A stretch of DNA of 60,000 nucleotides from positions 12,526,001-12,586,000 of the forward strand of contig OU612072.1 of NCBI GenBank assembly GCA_914767715.1, read 5' to 3'. The position numbers were made by a program, and so were the translations under genes. The stretch is from Membranipora membranacea. Its lineage: Eukaryota > Bryozoa > Gymnolaemata > Cheilostomatida > Membraniporidae. Within the stretch, counting starts at the first letter, position 1. The number at the start of each line of letters is the position of its first letter. The notes below the pieces were generated by a model. It ran no database searches and was not told the origin of the DNA. It saw only the letters and a list, made by a program, of their open reading frames with translations. Positions 12,739 to 25,136 of the stretch are shown here, piece after piece.

Positions 12739-13485
12739 TTAGACTACTGCTTCACACAAGTTAAACAAGCCGAAAAACTTTTAGTACATCCTGCTGACTT
12801 TGGTTGGGAGCTGGTCTGTTTTCATAGAAAGGAGGAGGGCAAAGGGCCATGGTCATGCTGGTTTTCGGTGCTCAAATTTCTTAAACACCAGAGATCATTT
12901 CATACATCGCATTAGTGGAAATCAATACAGGCTTTCTACAGCTTGTGAAAGTCCAGCAGTATTTATTCCATAGTCCATGTGTGAAGTCATAAATAACACT
13001 TTCCTTGTACTTTTCAATTGATTGCTTTTCTGTGCCATTTCGAATAAGAGGGGCAGTTTGTGTCTAAAATTGGTCATGTAAGTGTTCAGAAATTGGGCTG
13101 ATATGTTCTCGATTGACTATCACTCATTTCTCGTTCATTTTGTGTCAAAATATATCTTCAATATCTGTTTGCAATAGAATCCACATTTATGTATAAAGGT
13201 TTATCAGGTGGTGTATTAATTTAATATCAAGAGTCAGGTGGAAGAGTCCTTCGTAGACTGAGGTGTAACAGAATGCCAGACAATTTTGATTTTTTGGTGA
13301 GCATTTTGGCAGGATTCTATCAAATATTAAGAGGCACGTATAATAAAGGGTACTTGCTTTAAATAACCACTGCTCTATAACACAATCACAACAACTACAT
13401 TGCCAACTATAGTAGCACAATAATGTACCAATATTTCATTCTGATGGCAGAATATCGACATTGGATGGTCAGGATTATCAATGAG

Positions 13486-13491
13486 TTTATT
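13486..13491 (-). promoter_or_regulatory. Likely polyadenylation signal of copy B
   Basis: AATAAA on the minus strand lies 87 bases beyond the stop at 13578. The equivalent for copy D is at 29719-29724. Confidence 0.4.
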
Positions 13492-13577
13492 TCATCAGTA
13501 TCGCACATATTTAGAAAATATTCTATTACTTTCACATAAACATGTACATGCATATACATCTGTATATAAATGCATTT

Positions 13578-15404
13578 TTAGCCGAATAAATCACTTGGGA
13601 CACAACAGAAGTTATCTCCACAATGATCTCCGCCAAAACTGATTGACTCATGTGAGAAACAGGTAGGTCTGCAGTATCCAGATATTCCACATGGTCCACC
13701 TATGCAAAACAAAATAAATCAAATGAATTGTTGAAGTAACCTCAGCGAATGTGTGAAGGGCGATCCTTTTTTTACGTTTTCTTGTCTAGAGTAGTCATTT
13801 TGATGAATGATTTTCATTTGTACAAGGGATTAACCCCTAATGGACATTGAAAATAAATGAACTCTATATTCAATCGTTGCTGGACATACAATCAAAGAGA
13901 AAATAAATGTTAGCTAGTGCTAGTTTGGGAATGACCTTAAGATAGCTATCATTAAATTTTGTCTTATTGAACTTGAAGTATTGATATTCAATAATATATG
14001 TAATATGTACCTTTAAATTTAGCCTTTTAAAGTCTCTGCAAAATATGGTGAGCGTGTCCTATGGTGGCAATTATTTTATATCCTCTAGTGTTTGTTCAAA
14101 CTTGTTTACTCAAAGGAGTTGGAAATATCCCAAATTTTACAATTGTTTTAATCGTCACTTCGCATTAATCAATGAGTCTTTATAAGGCAAAACTTACTAG
14201 TTCTGTAGCCAGAAACTGAAGCCACAGCTGCAAGGAGGATGGCGACCACCATAATGTACCTGCAACATATAAGTTCATAAATTGTGCTGTGATATATTGA
14301 TTGATTGGTTTTTTGTCTCGCACATACAAGTATGTTGATAATTTCGTTGTTTAATACACTGTTGTTCACATGAAAAAAAACAGTACATAAGAAAAGCTAT
14401 CATCTCATTGTGGATTTGGTTTACAGAATATTATTGAGGGATTAAATCAAAGCTGTCTTTCCCCAAAGAAGACCTGTATTTGATTGTCCTGTTTCTTCCC
14501 CATGGAAACATATAGTAAGCTATCAATCTGTATCAGCTTCCTCTCTGATTTTTTTGAACAATGAAATGGAAGCTCATAATGAGGTGTTCGGAAACTGATA
14601 ACTCCATTCAGTAGTAAAATCACAATAAAATCTGAACAGGTAAGTGGGCATTCTGCAAGGTATGCACCATGAATATAAACCAACCAGTAAACCAACCACT
14701 ACCAAATTTCTTTTTTTTTCATTTATTTTTCAATCCAGTAAATAATAATGAAGGAGATGGCAATTCCGAATTAAACTTTTCACCTCATGATCACTAACCG
14801 AAGGTATCATTGTCGGAGAAGAGGGTATTTCACAATCATCAAAGCATTACACTACATCAACAACAAAATCTAAAGGGTGGCTCAATTCAAGAATGGAAGT
14901 GACCCATGATCCAGAAATTGGGGACTAAATTTGTTCTAACTGGTCACGGCCTCATCTTAACTGTTCGGATCAGGACCATAGATACAGGAGGTCTACTGTG
15001 TGCTTGCATGCAGTATAAAGTTCCCCCTCTGCCTCTTCAAAAAAGAGTAGCCGGCAATGGCGGGCAAGGGTGTAGGGTACTACCCCACACAAGCCACCCG
15101 GGCTTAAGGGGGCCCGTTAAATAGGGCGGTCAAATAAGACCGAGCGCATAGAAAAAAAAAAAACTCAAATGAGGAAAAAACAAATCACCCGTTGATCATG
15201 TAAAAACCAAAAATCGACTTTAAAATTTAAAATCAAACCAGCCTCCTTGCCTCATGAGAAACTGAGGTTATTTTTGACGCAGAACCATTAAAAACAGTCT
15301 CGCAAGTTATACTACATTGCAAATCAGTCCTCATCTGATACCTTACACAGTAGATTGCAAAGTATCGGCTAACAATTTGACAATACTCACTTTGAAAACT
15401 GCAT
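13578..15404 (-). CDS. Defensin-like secreted six-cysteine peptide, copy B (3 exons)
   Basis: Exons are 15391-15404 (14 nt), 14198-14259 (62 nt) and 13578-13699 (122 nt). Donors are GTGAGT and GTAAGT; acceptors are TTGCAG and CATAG. They join to 65 residues. The signal peptide starts MQFSKYIMVVAILLAAVAS. The mature domain has GPCGISGYCRPTC, then a 12-residue loop (FSHESISFGGDH), then CGDNFCCVPSDLFG, so spacing is C-x5-C-x3-C-x12-C-x4-CC. The net charge of the mature part is about -2. Compared with copy A, the signal and the N- and C-terminal cysteine segments are nearly fixed, while the loop between cysteines 3 and 4 is shorter by one and substituted. Role inferred as for copy A. Confidence 0.85.
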
Positions 15405-15459
15405 GATGATCGGGTTTGCTTCCTTCGAACAGAATGTGTTTGAATGATTCCAGTAGCGC

Positions 15460-15467
15460 TATTTATA
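15460..15467 (-). promoter_or_regulatory. TATA box of copy B
   Basis: TATAAATA on the minus strand is 56 bases upstream of the ATG, in the same position as in the other copies. Confidence 0.65.
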
Positions 15468-15632
15468 CCCTACAGCTCATATCCTTTACTATTAGGTTAT
15501 TAAGTTTTTTTTGGCGTGGTTACCCAAAAGCAAATGTGACACGCAATTATGATCAGTGTCTGATTCACTGTATGGTATCTTCAATCCAGTGGCGTATATT
15601 AGCACTCACGGCCCACGGGTATCCGTGAGTGG

Positions 15633-15728
15633 CTGAATAGCTCAGTGTGTAGAGCGGCTGCTTTATAATCACTGGTAATAAGATTGTTGTGGGTTCAAAT
15701 CCCATCAAGATCAGTTTTTTTTCAAATG
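15633..15728 (+). repeat. tRNA-like SINE head
   Basis: It has an A-box-like TAGCTCAGTGTGTAGAGC with a plausible D-arm (GCTC/GAGC) and a B box GGTTCAAATCC in a TGGG/CCCA T-arm, followed by a run of T. The acceptor and anticodon stems are poor, so a functional tRNA is unlikely. It lies upstream of peptide gene copy B. Confidence 0.5.
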
Positions 15729-18356
15729 GGTGCTTTATAACTGGAGCATTTTTACCGTAATCTTCTTTGATATTGCATTCAACGATCAGATGTTGGTCGC
15801 ATTTACATAGGGCTACGTGTCACTGCCAATTTAAATAGGTCTCCCTCACAGAGTGTATTGGTCTTTCCTAGGGTGTGATACTCTTTCTTATTTAATATAA
15901 TTGCAAGGCCATTGCTCAAAGTCCATGGTTGACTTAGTCGACCTGCCTACAAACTGAGAGCAAATGGGCACAGAAATATCTTGCCATCATTCCTTCGGGA
16001 TGTGGCGTGTGAGAAGACATCTGATTTTTGTTAGATGGTTGCAATTAACCTTTTTTATTTGTAGCCAAGTTTTACATGATGATACAGCCGGTTTTTATGC
16101 TATGATTACAACCAATGGCTCTTAGGCTCACGTACACAATATATCTATTTGTGGTAGAGCCAAAAGAAATGTGATATTAATCAGGTAGGCTTATCAATGG
16201 TGAAAAGATATTTGGTTTTCGGGACAAACTATTGCACCTGCAAATGGAGGTAACATTCAATACCAACCACAACTTAGCACGGTGACAGTAAGGTAAGCCT
16301 ACTATTAATAGACAGGTTGTCAAATTATGATGTTTGCACATAAAGGTACACCCATCGTTATGGCACCGCTAAAAGTACATATCAAAAATAGACTATAGAT
16401 ATCCTGGTGACAGACTAGTGTCGCATTCCTAAAATGGAAAAACTGTATATACCGGATGTTATCTAAAGCCGCATGAAAAAAATCGACAATACTATAATAC
16501 CTGAAATAAAGCTGTGTCAAACATTGCGAAACTGCACACCATAGACATAAAACTATATGTACATGTACATACCTTTAACATATAAGATCCAATTCTCACT
16601 CCTTAAGGGATCCAGAGACCCAAACGTTAAGTGCAAATGAATCTGAAACTTCATCTTTTTCAGATCTCAAAGTAGACATAATCTAGATGTCATTAGTTAC
16701 ACGGATCAGGAGCATTATTTGCCCTTCATTTCATCCTCAAGAAATAAGTCAACGACAATCTGCATATACCAAAGGAAGTGATTTCCCTGCAACAACACGG
16801 CATAATTCATTAGAACAAGTATGTTTCCTATGTGGTGGCGGAGGGATATTAGAAATGTTTGTTATCGATGCGCTGCGATACCAACTATTTGCAATATCCC
16901 TCCGCCTCCACAGAGGGAACAACTTGTTCCAATCATTCATTATGTATTGGCTACCCTTGCCAGGGGGCTGTCAGGCGGAAGGCAAAAGTCAGGGGGGCTC
17001 AGACTATGTACTGGCTGGTCTTGGGTAATATAAGAAAAACAGGCAGCCCCAAGATTGTACAAAACATTCGCCTTTATTTCACCTGAAGCCTTAGCTATGC
17101 CACATTGATAGGGTCTAAACACACATAAAGTCTGTAATCCAGCTGTGGCATCATCGTAGATGACACACCACTCGAGAACCAATCGATCCATCAAGCCTAA
17201 TCCAATTGTATTACGTGCAACTGATTAACAGGCATGATCTTGTTACTTCAAATCTAAGATATTGCAACTCAATGCTGTGCAGATATGTTATACTCTAGAC
17301 TTTGTCTGTTTTGGCAAGTCTTTGGGTTAAGTGTTCAGAAGGCTGCAGTATGTGTTTGTGTCATAACAATATCAGATATACATGCACCTGCAGCCATGTG
17401 AGTACTTTCTTTCTACTTGATCTTGTTTAAACAGCCAATTTAACGGACGTCCCCTTATGTGCAGGTGGCCTGTGTGGGATAGTGACCCTATACCCTTGCC
17501 CACCATTGCCAGCTACACTGTTTTTGAAGAGGCAGAAGGGAACTTTATACTTAGAATACCGTATAATCTTATATGCTGGTACATCTTGTATTCGGCGTCA
17601 GCCCTTGCTGAGCAAGCTGTTAACCTCCGTTGAGACAAGGCATTGAACCCTTAAAGGATTTAAAAAATGCTGCCCAAAATCACTGCTACAAAACCCATAT
17701 GGAGCTGTTTATGCTAATGATGGTAGAGGAATACGAAGATCTTGAAACAGTTTCTCGTATTATTTTGCAAAGAGATAAATAATGAAAAATAAAATAAGTG
17801 TTTTACAATCACATAAAACGTAGCATGCTAGAAAAAATGCTTTGATCCGAAACATTGAGATTAAAACATCATAGAAATGTAGAAACAGTCAAACAATTAA
17901 GCCTGAAATAAATTCAAATTCTCTCTAGTTGATATATAATTTTTTTGGACGGAACCGTTCTAAGAGACCTCGGGCGTGTGCGAGAAGTGCGACGATGACA
18001 CAAAATTATAAATCGATAAAAATTTGTTCAAAAAATACAAGAGATGAGAAACTTAAATAAGTTTCAAAGTGTTGTTGAGCGTCACCAAAAGAAAAACATG
18101 AGTATCGATAAAAAAAGTTTTTGTTCTCAAAACCAGGAAGGAATCTTTGAAAAATTTCTTCCTTTCGCGTGTGTGAATATTTTGGTCCTGAATAAGTTTG
18201 CATAATTTTCCTGTCAATTCGCAAACACAGAAACAGCGACATTCGTTGATTGTAATATTAATAATATTTACAAAGCAAAGAACTATTTCTTCATACAAGA
18301 GCAGAACCATCTTCTTGTTCAATCAAATATGGGAGATACTGTACCCTCAATGCTAC
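15729..18356. other. Repeat-rich spacer of block B
   Basis: No gene is supported. The spacer holds a hairpin element (16813-16930), the short inverted-repeat element at 17329-17407, a dispersed repeat at 17452-17555 whose inverted relative lies near 15009-15120, and sequence shared with 3.7-4.3 kb, 22.0-22.6 kb and 41.9-42.4 kb. Open frames here do not stay open in the related blocks. Confidence 0.6.
16813..16930. repeat. Foldback hairpin element
   Basis: Arms of about 55 bp pair across a short loop near 16870. The left arm has GGCGGAGGGATATT and the right arm AATATCCCTCCGCC. Blocks C and D keep only the right arm (about 21.28-21.35 kb and 33.04-33.12 kb). The 8-bp ATTCATTA occurs on both sides, a possible target duplication. 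Confidence 0.6.
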
Positions 18357-18534
18357 TCAGTAGTAAAATCGTCTTCTCCTGTAGGACGAGCTTACACCAG
18401 GCGTGCTGTAATTTCTTATCTCAGACACAGCTTTAGCCAAAGAACTTACACTAGTGTTTTTGTATTTGTAGTCGGGGCTGCTGTATAAACCCGAGGTAGT
18501 ACTCAGTAATCCTGGCCTTGCAGAGGAGGAAGAC
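18357..18534 (-). pseudogene. Duplicated terminal exon of the large gene (copy in block B)
   Basis: This 178-nt exon matches the true terminal exon at 42595-42772 in length, frame and acceptor site. It is open from the acceptor to the stop and ends SSSYRRRRFYY. The rest of the large gene is missing, because block C starts at about 18631. It is therefore an orphan exon. In principle it can be reached by transcripts from peptide copy C, whose own exon 3 has been lost. Confidence 0.75.
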
Positions 18535-18946
18535 CTGACAATGACAAAAAAAAAAGAAATCAATTTATTGTGATAATATTTTCTAGCGCTCTTATTCATT
18601 TTTGCATCACTAGCTGTGAAAAAAATTTATCCAATCGTTGCTGGACATACAATCAAAGAGAAAATAAATGTTAGCTAGAGCTAGTTTGGGAATGACCTTA
18701 AGATAGCTATCACTAAATTTTGTCTTATTGAACTGGAAGTATTGATATTCAATATATGTAAAATACCTTTAAATTTAGCTTTTTAAAGTCTCTGCAGAAT
18801 ATGGCGATTATGGTGGCAATTATTTAATATCCTCTAGTGTTTGTTCAAACTTGTTTACTCAAAGGAGTTGGGAATATCCCAAATTTTACAATTGTTTTAA
18901 TCGTCACTTCGCATTAATCTATGAGCCTTTATAAGGCAAAACTTAC

Positions 18947-20045
18947 TAGTTCTCCAGCCAGAAACTGAAGCCACAGCTGCAACATATAAGTTCATAAATT
19001 GTAAATATGTTTTTTTGTCTCGCACATACAAGTATGTTGATAATTTCGTTGTTTAATACACTGTTGTTCACATGAAAAAAAAACAGTACATAAGAAAAGC
19101 TATCATCTCATTGTGGATTTGGTTTACAGAATATTATTGAGGGATAAAATCAAAGCTGTCATTCCCCCAAGATGGCCTGTATTTGATTGTCCTGTTTCTT
19201 CCCCATGGAAGCTTGGGTTAAAAGTCATTTTTAAAATGTAGGTTGATCAAAATAGGGGCCATCATGCGGCGATGGGTTTAATCACCTAATTAGTGTCAAA
19301 TAAATTACATAGTGTTACATAATGAGCATAACAATGTTGTTCTGACTGTGTTGAACATATAGCAAGCTATCAATATATATCAGCTTCCTCTCTGATTTTT
19401 TTTTAACAATGAAATGGAAGCTCATAATGAGGTGTTCGAAAACTGATAACTCCATTCAGTATTAAAATGACAATAAAATCTGAACAGGTAAGTGGGCCTT
19501 CTGCAAGGTATGCACCATGAATATAAACCAACCAGTAAACCAACCACTACCAAATTTTTTTTTTTATTTATTTTTCAATCCAGTAAATAATAATGAAGGA
19601 GATGGCAATTCCGAATTAAGCTTTTCACCTCATGATCACTAACCGAAGGTATCATTGTTGGCGAAGAGGGTATTTCACAATCATCAAAGCATTACACTAC
19701 ATCAACAACAAAATCTAAAGGGTGGCTCAATTTAAGAATGGAAGTGACCCATGATCCAGAAATTAGGGACTAAATTTGTTCTAACTGGTCACGGCCTCAT
19801 CTTAACTCAAATGAGGAACAAACAAATCACCAGTTGATCATGTAAAAACCAAAAATGGACTTTAAAATTTAAAATCAAACCAGCCTCCTTGCCTCACGAG
19901 AAAATGAGGTATTTTTTACGCAGAGCCATTAGAAACAGTCTTGCAAGGTATACTACATTGCAAATCAGTCCTCATATGATACCTTACACAGTAGATTGCA
20001 AAGTTCCGGCTAACAGTTTGACAATATTCACTTTGAAAACTGCAT
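18947..20045 (-). pseudogene. Broken defensin-like peptide gene, copy C
   Basis: Exon 1 remains at 20032-20045 (the same 14 coding nt) with its TATA box at 20101-20108, but its donor is GTGAAT instead of GTGAGT. Exon 2 is cut down to 18947-18976. A deletion removed the part coding the signal-peptide core, and a surviving TTGCAG now abuts the remnant. Exon 3, with all six cysteines, is absent because the block begins at about 18632. No functional peptide can be made. Confidence 0.85.
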
Positions 20046-20100
20046 GATGATCGGGTTTGCTTCCTTCGAACAGAATGTACTTGAATGATTCCAGTAGCGC

Positions 20101-20108
20101 TATTTATA
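20101..20108 (-). promoter_or_regulatory. TATA box retained by broken copy C
   Basis: TATAAATA on the minus strand and the surrounding promoter match copy D closely. The promoter may still fire although the peptide gene is dead. Confidence 0.5.
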
Positions 20109-22774
20109 CCCTACAGCTGATATCCTTTACTATTAGGTTATGACGTTTTTTTGGCGTGGTTACCCAAAAGATTATGATCAGTGTATGGTTCACTGTATGG
20201 TCTCTTCAATCCTGGTTTTGCAATGCTATGAATGCTGAGGGGAATCGGCAGTTTTCCCACAATAAACTTCTGATCCATAAATAAATTAGCGTATCAGTTA
20301 CCGATATTCTCGCTTGTTTTTTGTATTCGTTAGGTCGATATACATGAATATATATGACAATATCCTGAAATATTGTTTAATTAATTTTATTCAATTGTGG
20401 CACATGTAGAGATTAGTGTGAACATATGACATCTTCTGCGATTAAAAACAACCATCAATTTAAAATAAAATTTGACAAAAACAAATTGCAAAAGCTGATG
20501 CTAACTAGTGTAATCAAGCAGCGGTGGTTAAAAACAAATTGCATCATTGCCTTATCATCGGTTGTATACCAGCAGTTTTAGGAAAAAAACTCATATCAAA
20601 AACAGCTGATTTGTAGCCTCGTTGGTTGCATAATATTATGACCATCTTCACTATACACATTATATCATTTTGAACAACAAGGATTCCAGCAACTTATGCT
20701 CGGAACCGCTCAAGACACGAAATGAACTCAAACGCATTGTTATCAAATCTTTTCTGATTTACCAAAGGCTGAGAATCATGTATGGAGTGCAAAGTAAATA
20801 GAAAATCATTGACTCAAGTCATATGAGAAGGAGAGAAAGTGGTTGCAGTCCAAAAACTACTATCACTTTTTGTTCACTGAGGTATACTCCAACCTGCCCA
20901 CTATCTTGAAGCAATTTGGCCCAACCCTCATCCTTGTTTATCTGTTTATTATTAGTTAACTATAGTTTGATATTGAATTCAACTATCAAATGTTGGTCGC
21001 ATTTACATAGGGCTACGTGCCACTGCCAACTTAAATAGATCTCCCTTACAGAATGTATTGGTCTTTCCTAGGGTGTGATACTCTTTATTATTTTATGTAA
21101 TTGCAAGGCCATTGCTCAAAGTCCATGGTTGACTTAGTCGACCTGCCTACAAACTGAGAGCAAATGGAAACAGAAATATCTTGCCATCATTCCTTCGGGA
21201 TGTGGCGTGTGATAAGACATCTGATTTTTGTTAGATGGTTGCAATTGACCTCTTTTATTTGTAGCCAAATTTTACATTTATCGATGCGCCTCGATACCAA
21301 CTATTTGCAATATCCCTCCGCCTCCACAGAGGGAACATACTTGTTCCAATCATTCATTATGTATTGGCTACCCTTGCCAGGGGGCTGTCAGGCGGAAGGC
21401 AAAAGTCTGGGGGGCTCAGACTATATACTGGCTGGTCTTGGGTAGTATAAGAAAAACAGGGAGCCGCAAGATTGTACAAAACATTCACCTTTATTTCACC
21501 TGAAGCCTTCGCTATGCCACATTGATAGGGTCTAAACACACATAAAGTCTGTAATCCAGCTCTGGCATCATCGCAGATGACACACCACTCAAGAACCAAT
21601 CGATCCATCAAGCCTAATCCAATTGTATTACGTGCAACTGATTAACATGCATGATCTTGTTACTTCAAATCTAAGATATTGCAACTCAGTGCTGTGCAGA
21701 TATGGTATACTCTAGACCGGGTCTGTTTTGGCAAGTCTTTGGTTTAAGTGTTCAGATGGCTGCAGTGTGTTTGTGTCATAACAATATCAGATATACATGC
21801 ACCTGCAGCCATGTGAGTACTTTCTTTCTACTTGGTCTTTTATGACCAGCCAATTTAACGGACATCCCCTTATGTGCAGGTAGCCTGTGTGAGATAGTGA
21901 CCCTATACCCTTGCCCACCATTGCCAGCTACACTGTTTTCGAAGAGGCAGAAGGGAACTTTATACTTAGAATACCGTATAATCTTATATGCTGGTACATC
22001 TTGTATTCGGCGTCAGCCCTTATTGAGAAAGCTGTGAACCTCCGTTGAGACAAGGCATTGAACCCTTTTAGGGTTTAAAAAATGCTGCCCAAAATCACTG
22101 CAACGAAACCCATGTGGAGCTGTTTATGCTAATGATGGTAGAGGAATAAGAAGATCTTCAAACAGTTTCTCATATTATTTTGCAAAGAGATAAATAATCA
22201 AAAATAAATGTTTTACAATCACATAAAACTTAGCATGATAGAAAAAATGCTTTGATCCGTAACATTGAGATTAAAACATCATAGAAATGTAGAAACAGTC
22301 AAACAATAAAACCTGAAATAAATTCAAATTCTCTCTAGTTGACATATAAAGTTTTTTTGACGGAACCGTTCTAAGAGACCTCGAGTGTGTGCGAGAAGTG
22401 CAACGATGACACAAAATTGTAAATCGATAAAAATTTGTTCAAAAATACAAGGGAAGAGAAAAATAACGAAGTTTCAAAGTGTTGTTGAGCGTCACCAAAA
22501 AAAAACATGAGTATCGATAAAAAAAGTTTTTGTTCTCAAAACCAGGAAGGAATCTTTATAACATTTCTACCTTTCGCGTGTGTGAATATTTTGGTCCTGA
22601 ATAAGTTTGCATAATTTTCCTGTCAATTCGCAAACACAGAAACAGCGACATAACAGTAATCCATCGATTGTTATATTCATAATATTTACAAAACAAAGAA
22701 GTGTTTCATCATGAAAGAACAGCACCCTCTTTTTGTTCAGTCAACTGCGCGAGATAATGTACCCACAATGCACC
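20109..22774. other. Repeat-rich spacer of block C
   Basis: This is the counterpart of 31.86-33.86 kb and 15.8-18.35 kb. It contains the retained right arm of the hairpin element and the short inverted-repeat element. No gene is supported. Confidence 0.6.
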
Positions 22775-23904
22775 TCAGTAGTAAAATCGTCTTCTTCTGT
22801 AGGATGAGCTTACACCAGGTGTGCTATAATTTCTTATCTCAGAGACAGCTTTAGCCAGAGAACTTACACTAGTGTTCTTGTATTTATAGCCGGGGCTGTT
22901 GTATAAACCCGAGGTAGTACTCAGTAATCCCAGCCTTGCAGAGGAGGAAGACCTGACAATGACAGAGAAAAAAGAAATTAATTTATTGTGACAATATTTT
23001 CTAGCGCTCTTATTCATTTTTGCATCACTAGCTGTGAAAAAAATTTAGCCCAACCTTTTCTTTCTCAAGTTATTTTAGCAAGACGCAAAATGCAATAATC
23101 GAAGTAACAAGCAGAGAAATAAGGTGAGGCACCAGCTGATACTATTTGCAGGAAAATTAAGCGACATGTAAAGCAAGCATGCCAATATGATAAATTATTG
23201 AGTGAGAGCGTACAATAGCCGGTCTTCACAAGCTTTGATGGGGCAAGGACAAAACCCAACCCAGGTTTTTGACACAGGATAAGCGTGCAGTAAACATGGG
23301 GGCAAGGGCAAGCAATACTTGAATTGTCAGGTAATACGATTCACAGGTGACAAGAAATGACGTCACAGTGTTACAATCAGGGCACAGTGATCAGGTGATG
23401 CGCTATCTATAACATGTATATCTCTGACCAATAGGGCATGAATTAATTAATGAAGCCTAAAAATTGGTGCAAAAGCCAGAATTGGACCTCTGAAACTGTG
23501 GGTGCAACGCATCAGATACTTAGGACTTAACAGACGCTAACGATCATAGATACACATGCTAGCAGTGTAATTTCGATGTCTGTGTGTTAGGACGGTGCTG
23601 ATGAACCACTAATCTACAAATTGTTCAGACGACAGCTACATGCAGCTAAGAATCATAACTAAACAGGTTGGAGGAAAATTTACCACATGTCAATGGAAGA
23701 TATCAGAAATATTGGCTGCTAAAATGAGGTTACTATAGGTTAAATTTGACAGAATCATCATAATAGAAGCAATCATTTATATAGCTACTACTTGTATCAA
23801 GCAGATGTCAGTATTGATGAAGATCTAGATTAGTATCTATGTTCAAAATCATCGGCTAGGCTACAACTCCATGTTTAAGGGTAGAGCTGGGAGAAAATGA
23901 CTCT

Positions 23905-24017
23905 GAGTCAAGTCATGGATCTTACAAAGTCAAGTCACACACAGTGGAGTCAAGTTATGACTTGTGACTTGACTCCAAATGACGTGACCGTAAATGACTA
24001 GACTCAAGGTGACTTAA
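23905..24017. repeat. TGACTTGA-type degenerate tandem repeats
   Basis: Many short units resembling TGACTTGACTC and its complement are packed together. The same array is at 44018-44156 in the intact gene's last intron. They look like a minisatellite able to fold back on itself. Confidence 0.6.
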
Positions 24018-24040
24018 TAACAACTCTGTTGGGGTAATAT

Positions 24041-24658
24041 CAGAGACTATAGATAATGAGACGTTCCACTTGCCATGATAACGTATATAACCGATGCGAA
24101 CACATTGAAAATTAGGCTCCGCCTTTTTCTGGTGGTAATCGCTTGGAGGTAATCGTACCCAGTGCAATGAATCTACTATCAAAAATTGACAACGTGAGCG
24201 CTTTAATTGTTTATTTTATAAGTACATTCACACAGAACTTTCGATAATATCAACTGGGACATATGAAATAAATAAAAAAGTAGGCATCAAAGAAACAAAA
24301 GACTTGGTTGATGAAAAACCTTTTTGTAATGTAACCCCCATATATATAGACAACTGAATTTCAATTCACTGTGAAAATAGTTAAGTGTGGACAAGCACTG
24401 ATGTTATCTTCTCCAGTTCTGGTGACTGAATTGAATTCATCAGTCAGGCCAGCACAGACATTTCCTATAGCATAGGTCTGAGAAAAATATCATCCTCAAA
24501 AAATTTAATTATTTCCGGTTTATATATTGAGAAAGCCATCGCTGTCCAAGGCAGCAACTCTTACTTTACAACCAGAAGCGGGCGTGACCGTTAAATAATG
24601 CTGATTGGCTATTCGCATTTTAAGCGCAAGTGGAAGGTCTCTATATCTATAGTCTCTG
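24041..24658. mobile_element. hAT-like non-autonomous element (618 bp)
   Basis: Perfect 15-bp ends, CAGAGACTATAGATA and its complement, extend to about 33 bp with a few mismatches. GTAATAT flanks both sides (24034-24040, 24659-24665). The corresponding place in the intact gene (about 44170-44185) lacks the insert, which gives an empty site. CAG-type ends and a 7-8 bp duplication fit the hAT superfamily. The 117-codon open frame on its minus strand (24520-24873) extends past the element and is not considered a gene. Confidence 0.8.
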
Positions 24659-25055
24659 GTAATATTACTCTTTAACCTTAGGCATAATGGTGTAATAGTT
24701 GTAGTCAAAATGTGCTGGCAATTTGGGCAAGACCTATAACAATGTAACGCAAAGTGAGAAAAAATAGAGCAAAGCATAGTCAAGATGCGAGTTCCTCTAT
24801 AAAGGTCTAGCTCCAGTCTAACAGTGCTTTCAGAGTTCCAATATAAATTGCATTTTCCAGCATAATAAATCATTTATAGTTATAACAAATAAGCATTAAA
24901 ACTAGCCACACACGAACATATGTGGTTTCATCATAAATTTGCTTTAGCAGATGCAGAACTGAAACCACTCAAAATACGTGCTTTGACCCAAATTCACACC
25001 AAATAACAAGCATTGGAATTATCGGCCCAAGATTAGTGCTTTGAGCGCGTTATTC

Positions 25056-25136
25056 CAGATCAAAATTGATCCATTTTGCCAGCATTTAGAATTCCAGTGC
25101 CAATGCCGGCAAAATGGATCAAACTTGATCTACTGT
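25056..25136. repeat. Short inverted repeat with TGATCCATTTTGCC arms
   Basis: Arms ATTGATCCATTTTGCC and GGCAAAATGGATCAA flank a small centre, with AGATCAA/TTGATCT extending outward. The counterpart near 44565-44690 has an added G-tract. This is probably a small MITE-like hairpin in the intron. Confidence 0.55.

Larger units (their letters stand above)
13080..18630. repeat. Duplicated block B
   Basis: This block is closely related to block D (29315-33858) and to much of block C (18632-22.95 kb). It carries peptide gene copy B, spacer repeats and, at its right end, a copy of the terminal exon of the large downstream gene. It ends at about 18630 in a junction with peptide-gene intron sequence of block C. 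Confidence 0.8.

Noticed and set aside
15633-15720. Functional tRNA gene
   Set aside because: Only the D- and T-arms and the promoter boxes look right; acceptor and anticodon stems do not pair well.
16687-17194. Several overlapping frames, and their near-copies at 21164-21611 and 32930-33377
   Set aside because: They cover a hairpin repeat and spacer; frames differ between blocks, and similarity reflects recent duplication and not protein constraint.
24520-24873. 117-codon minus-strand frame
   Set aside because: It crosses the border of a hAT-like insertion, so it is a chance fusion of two sequences.
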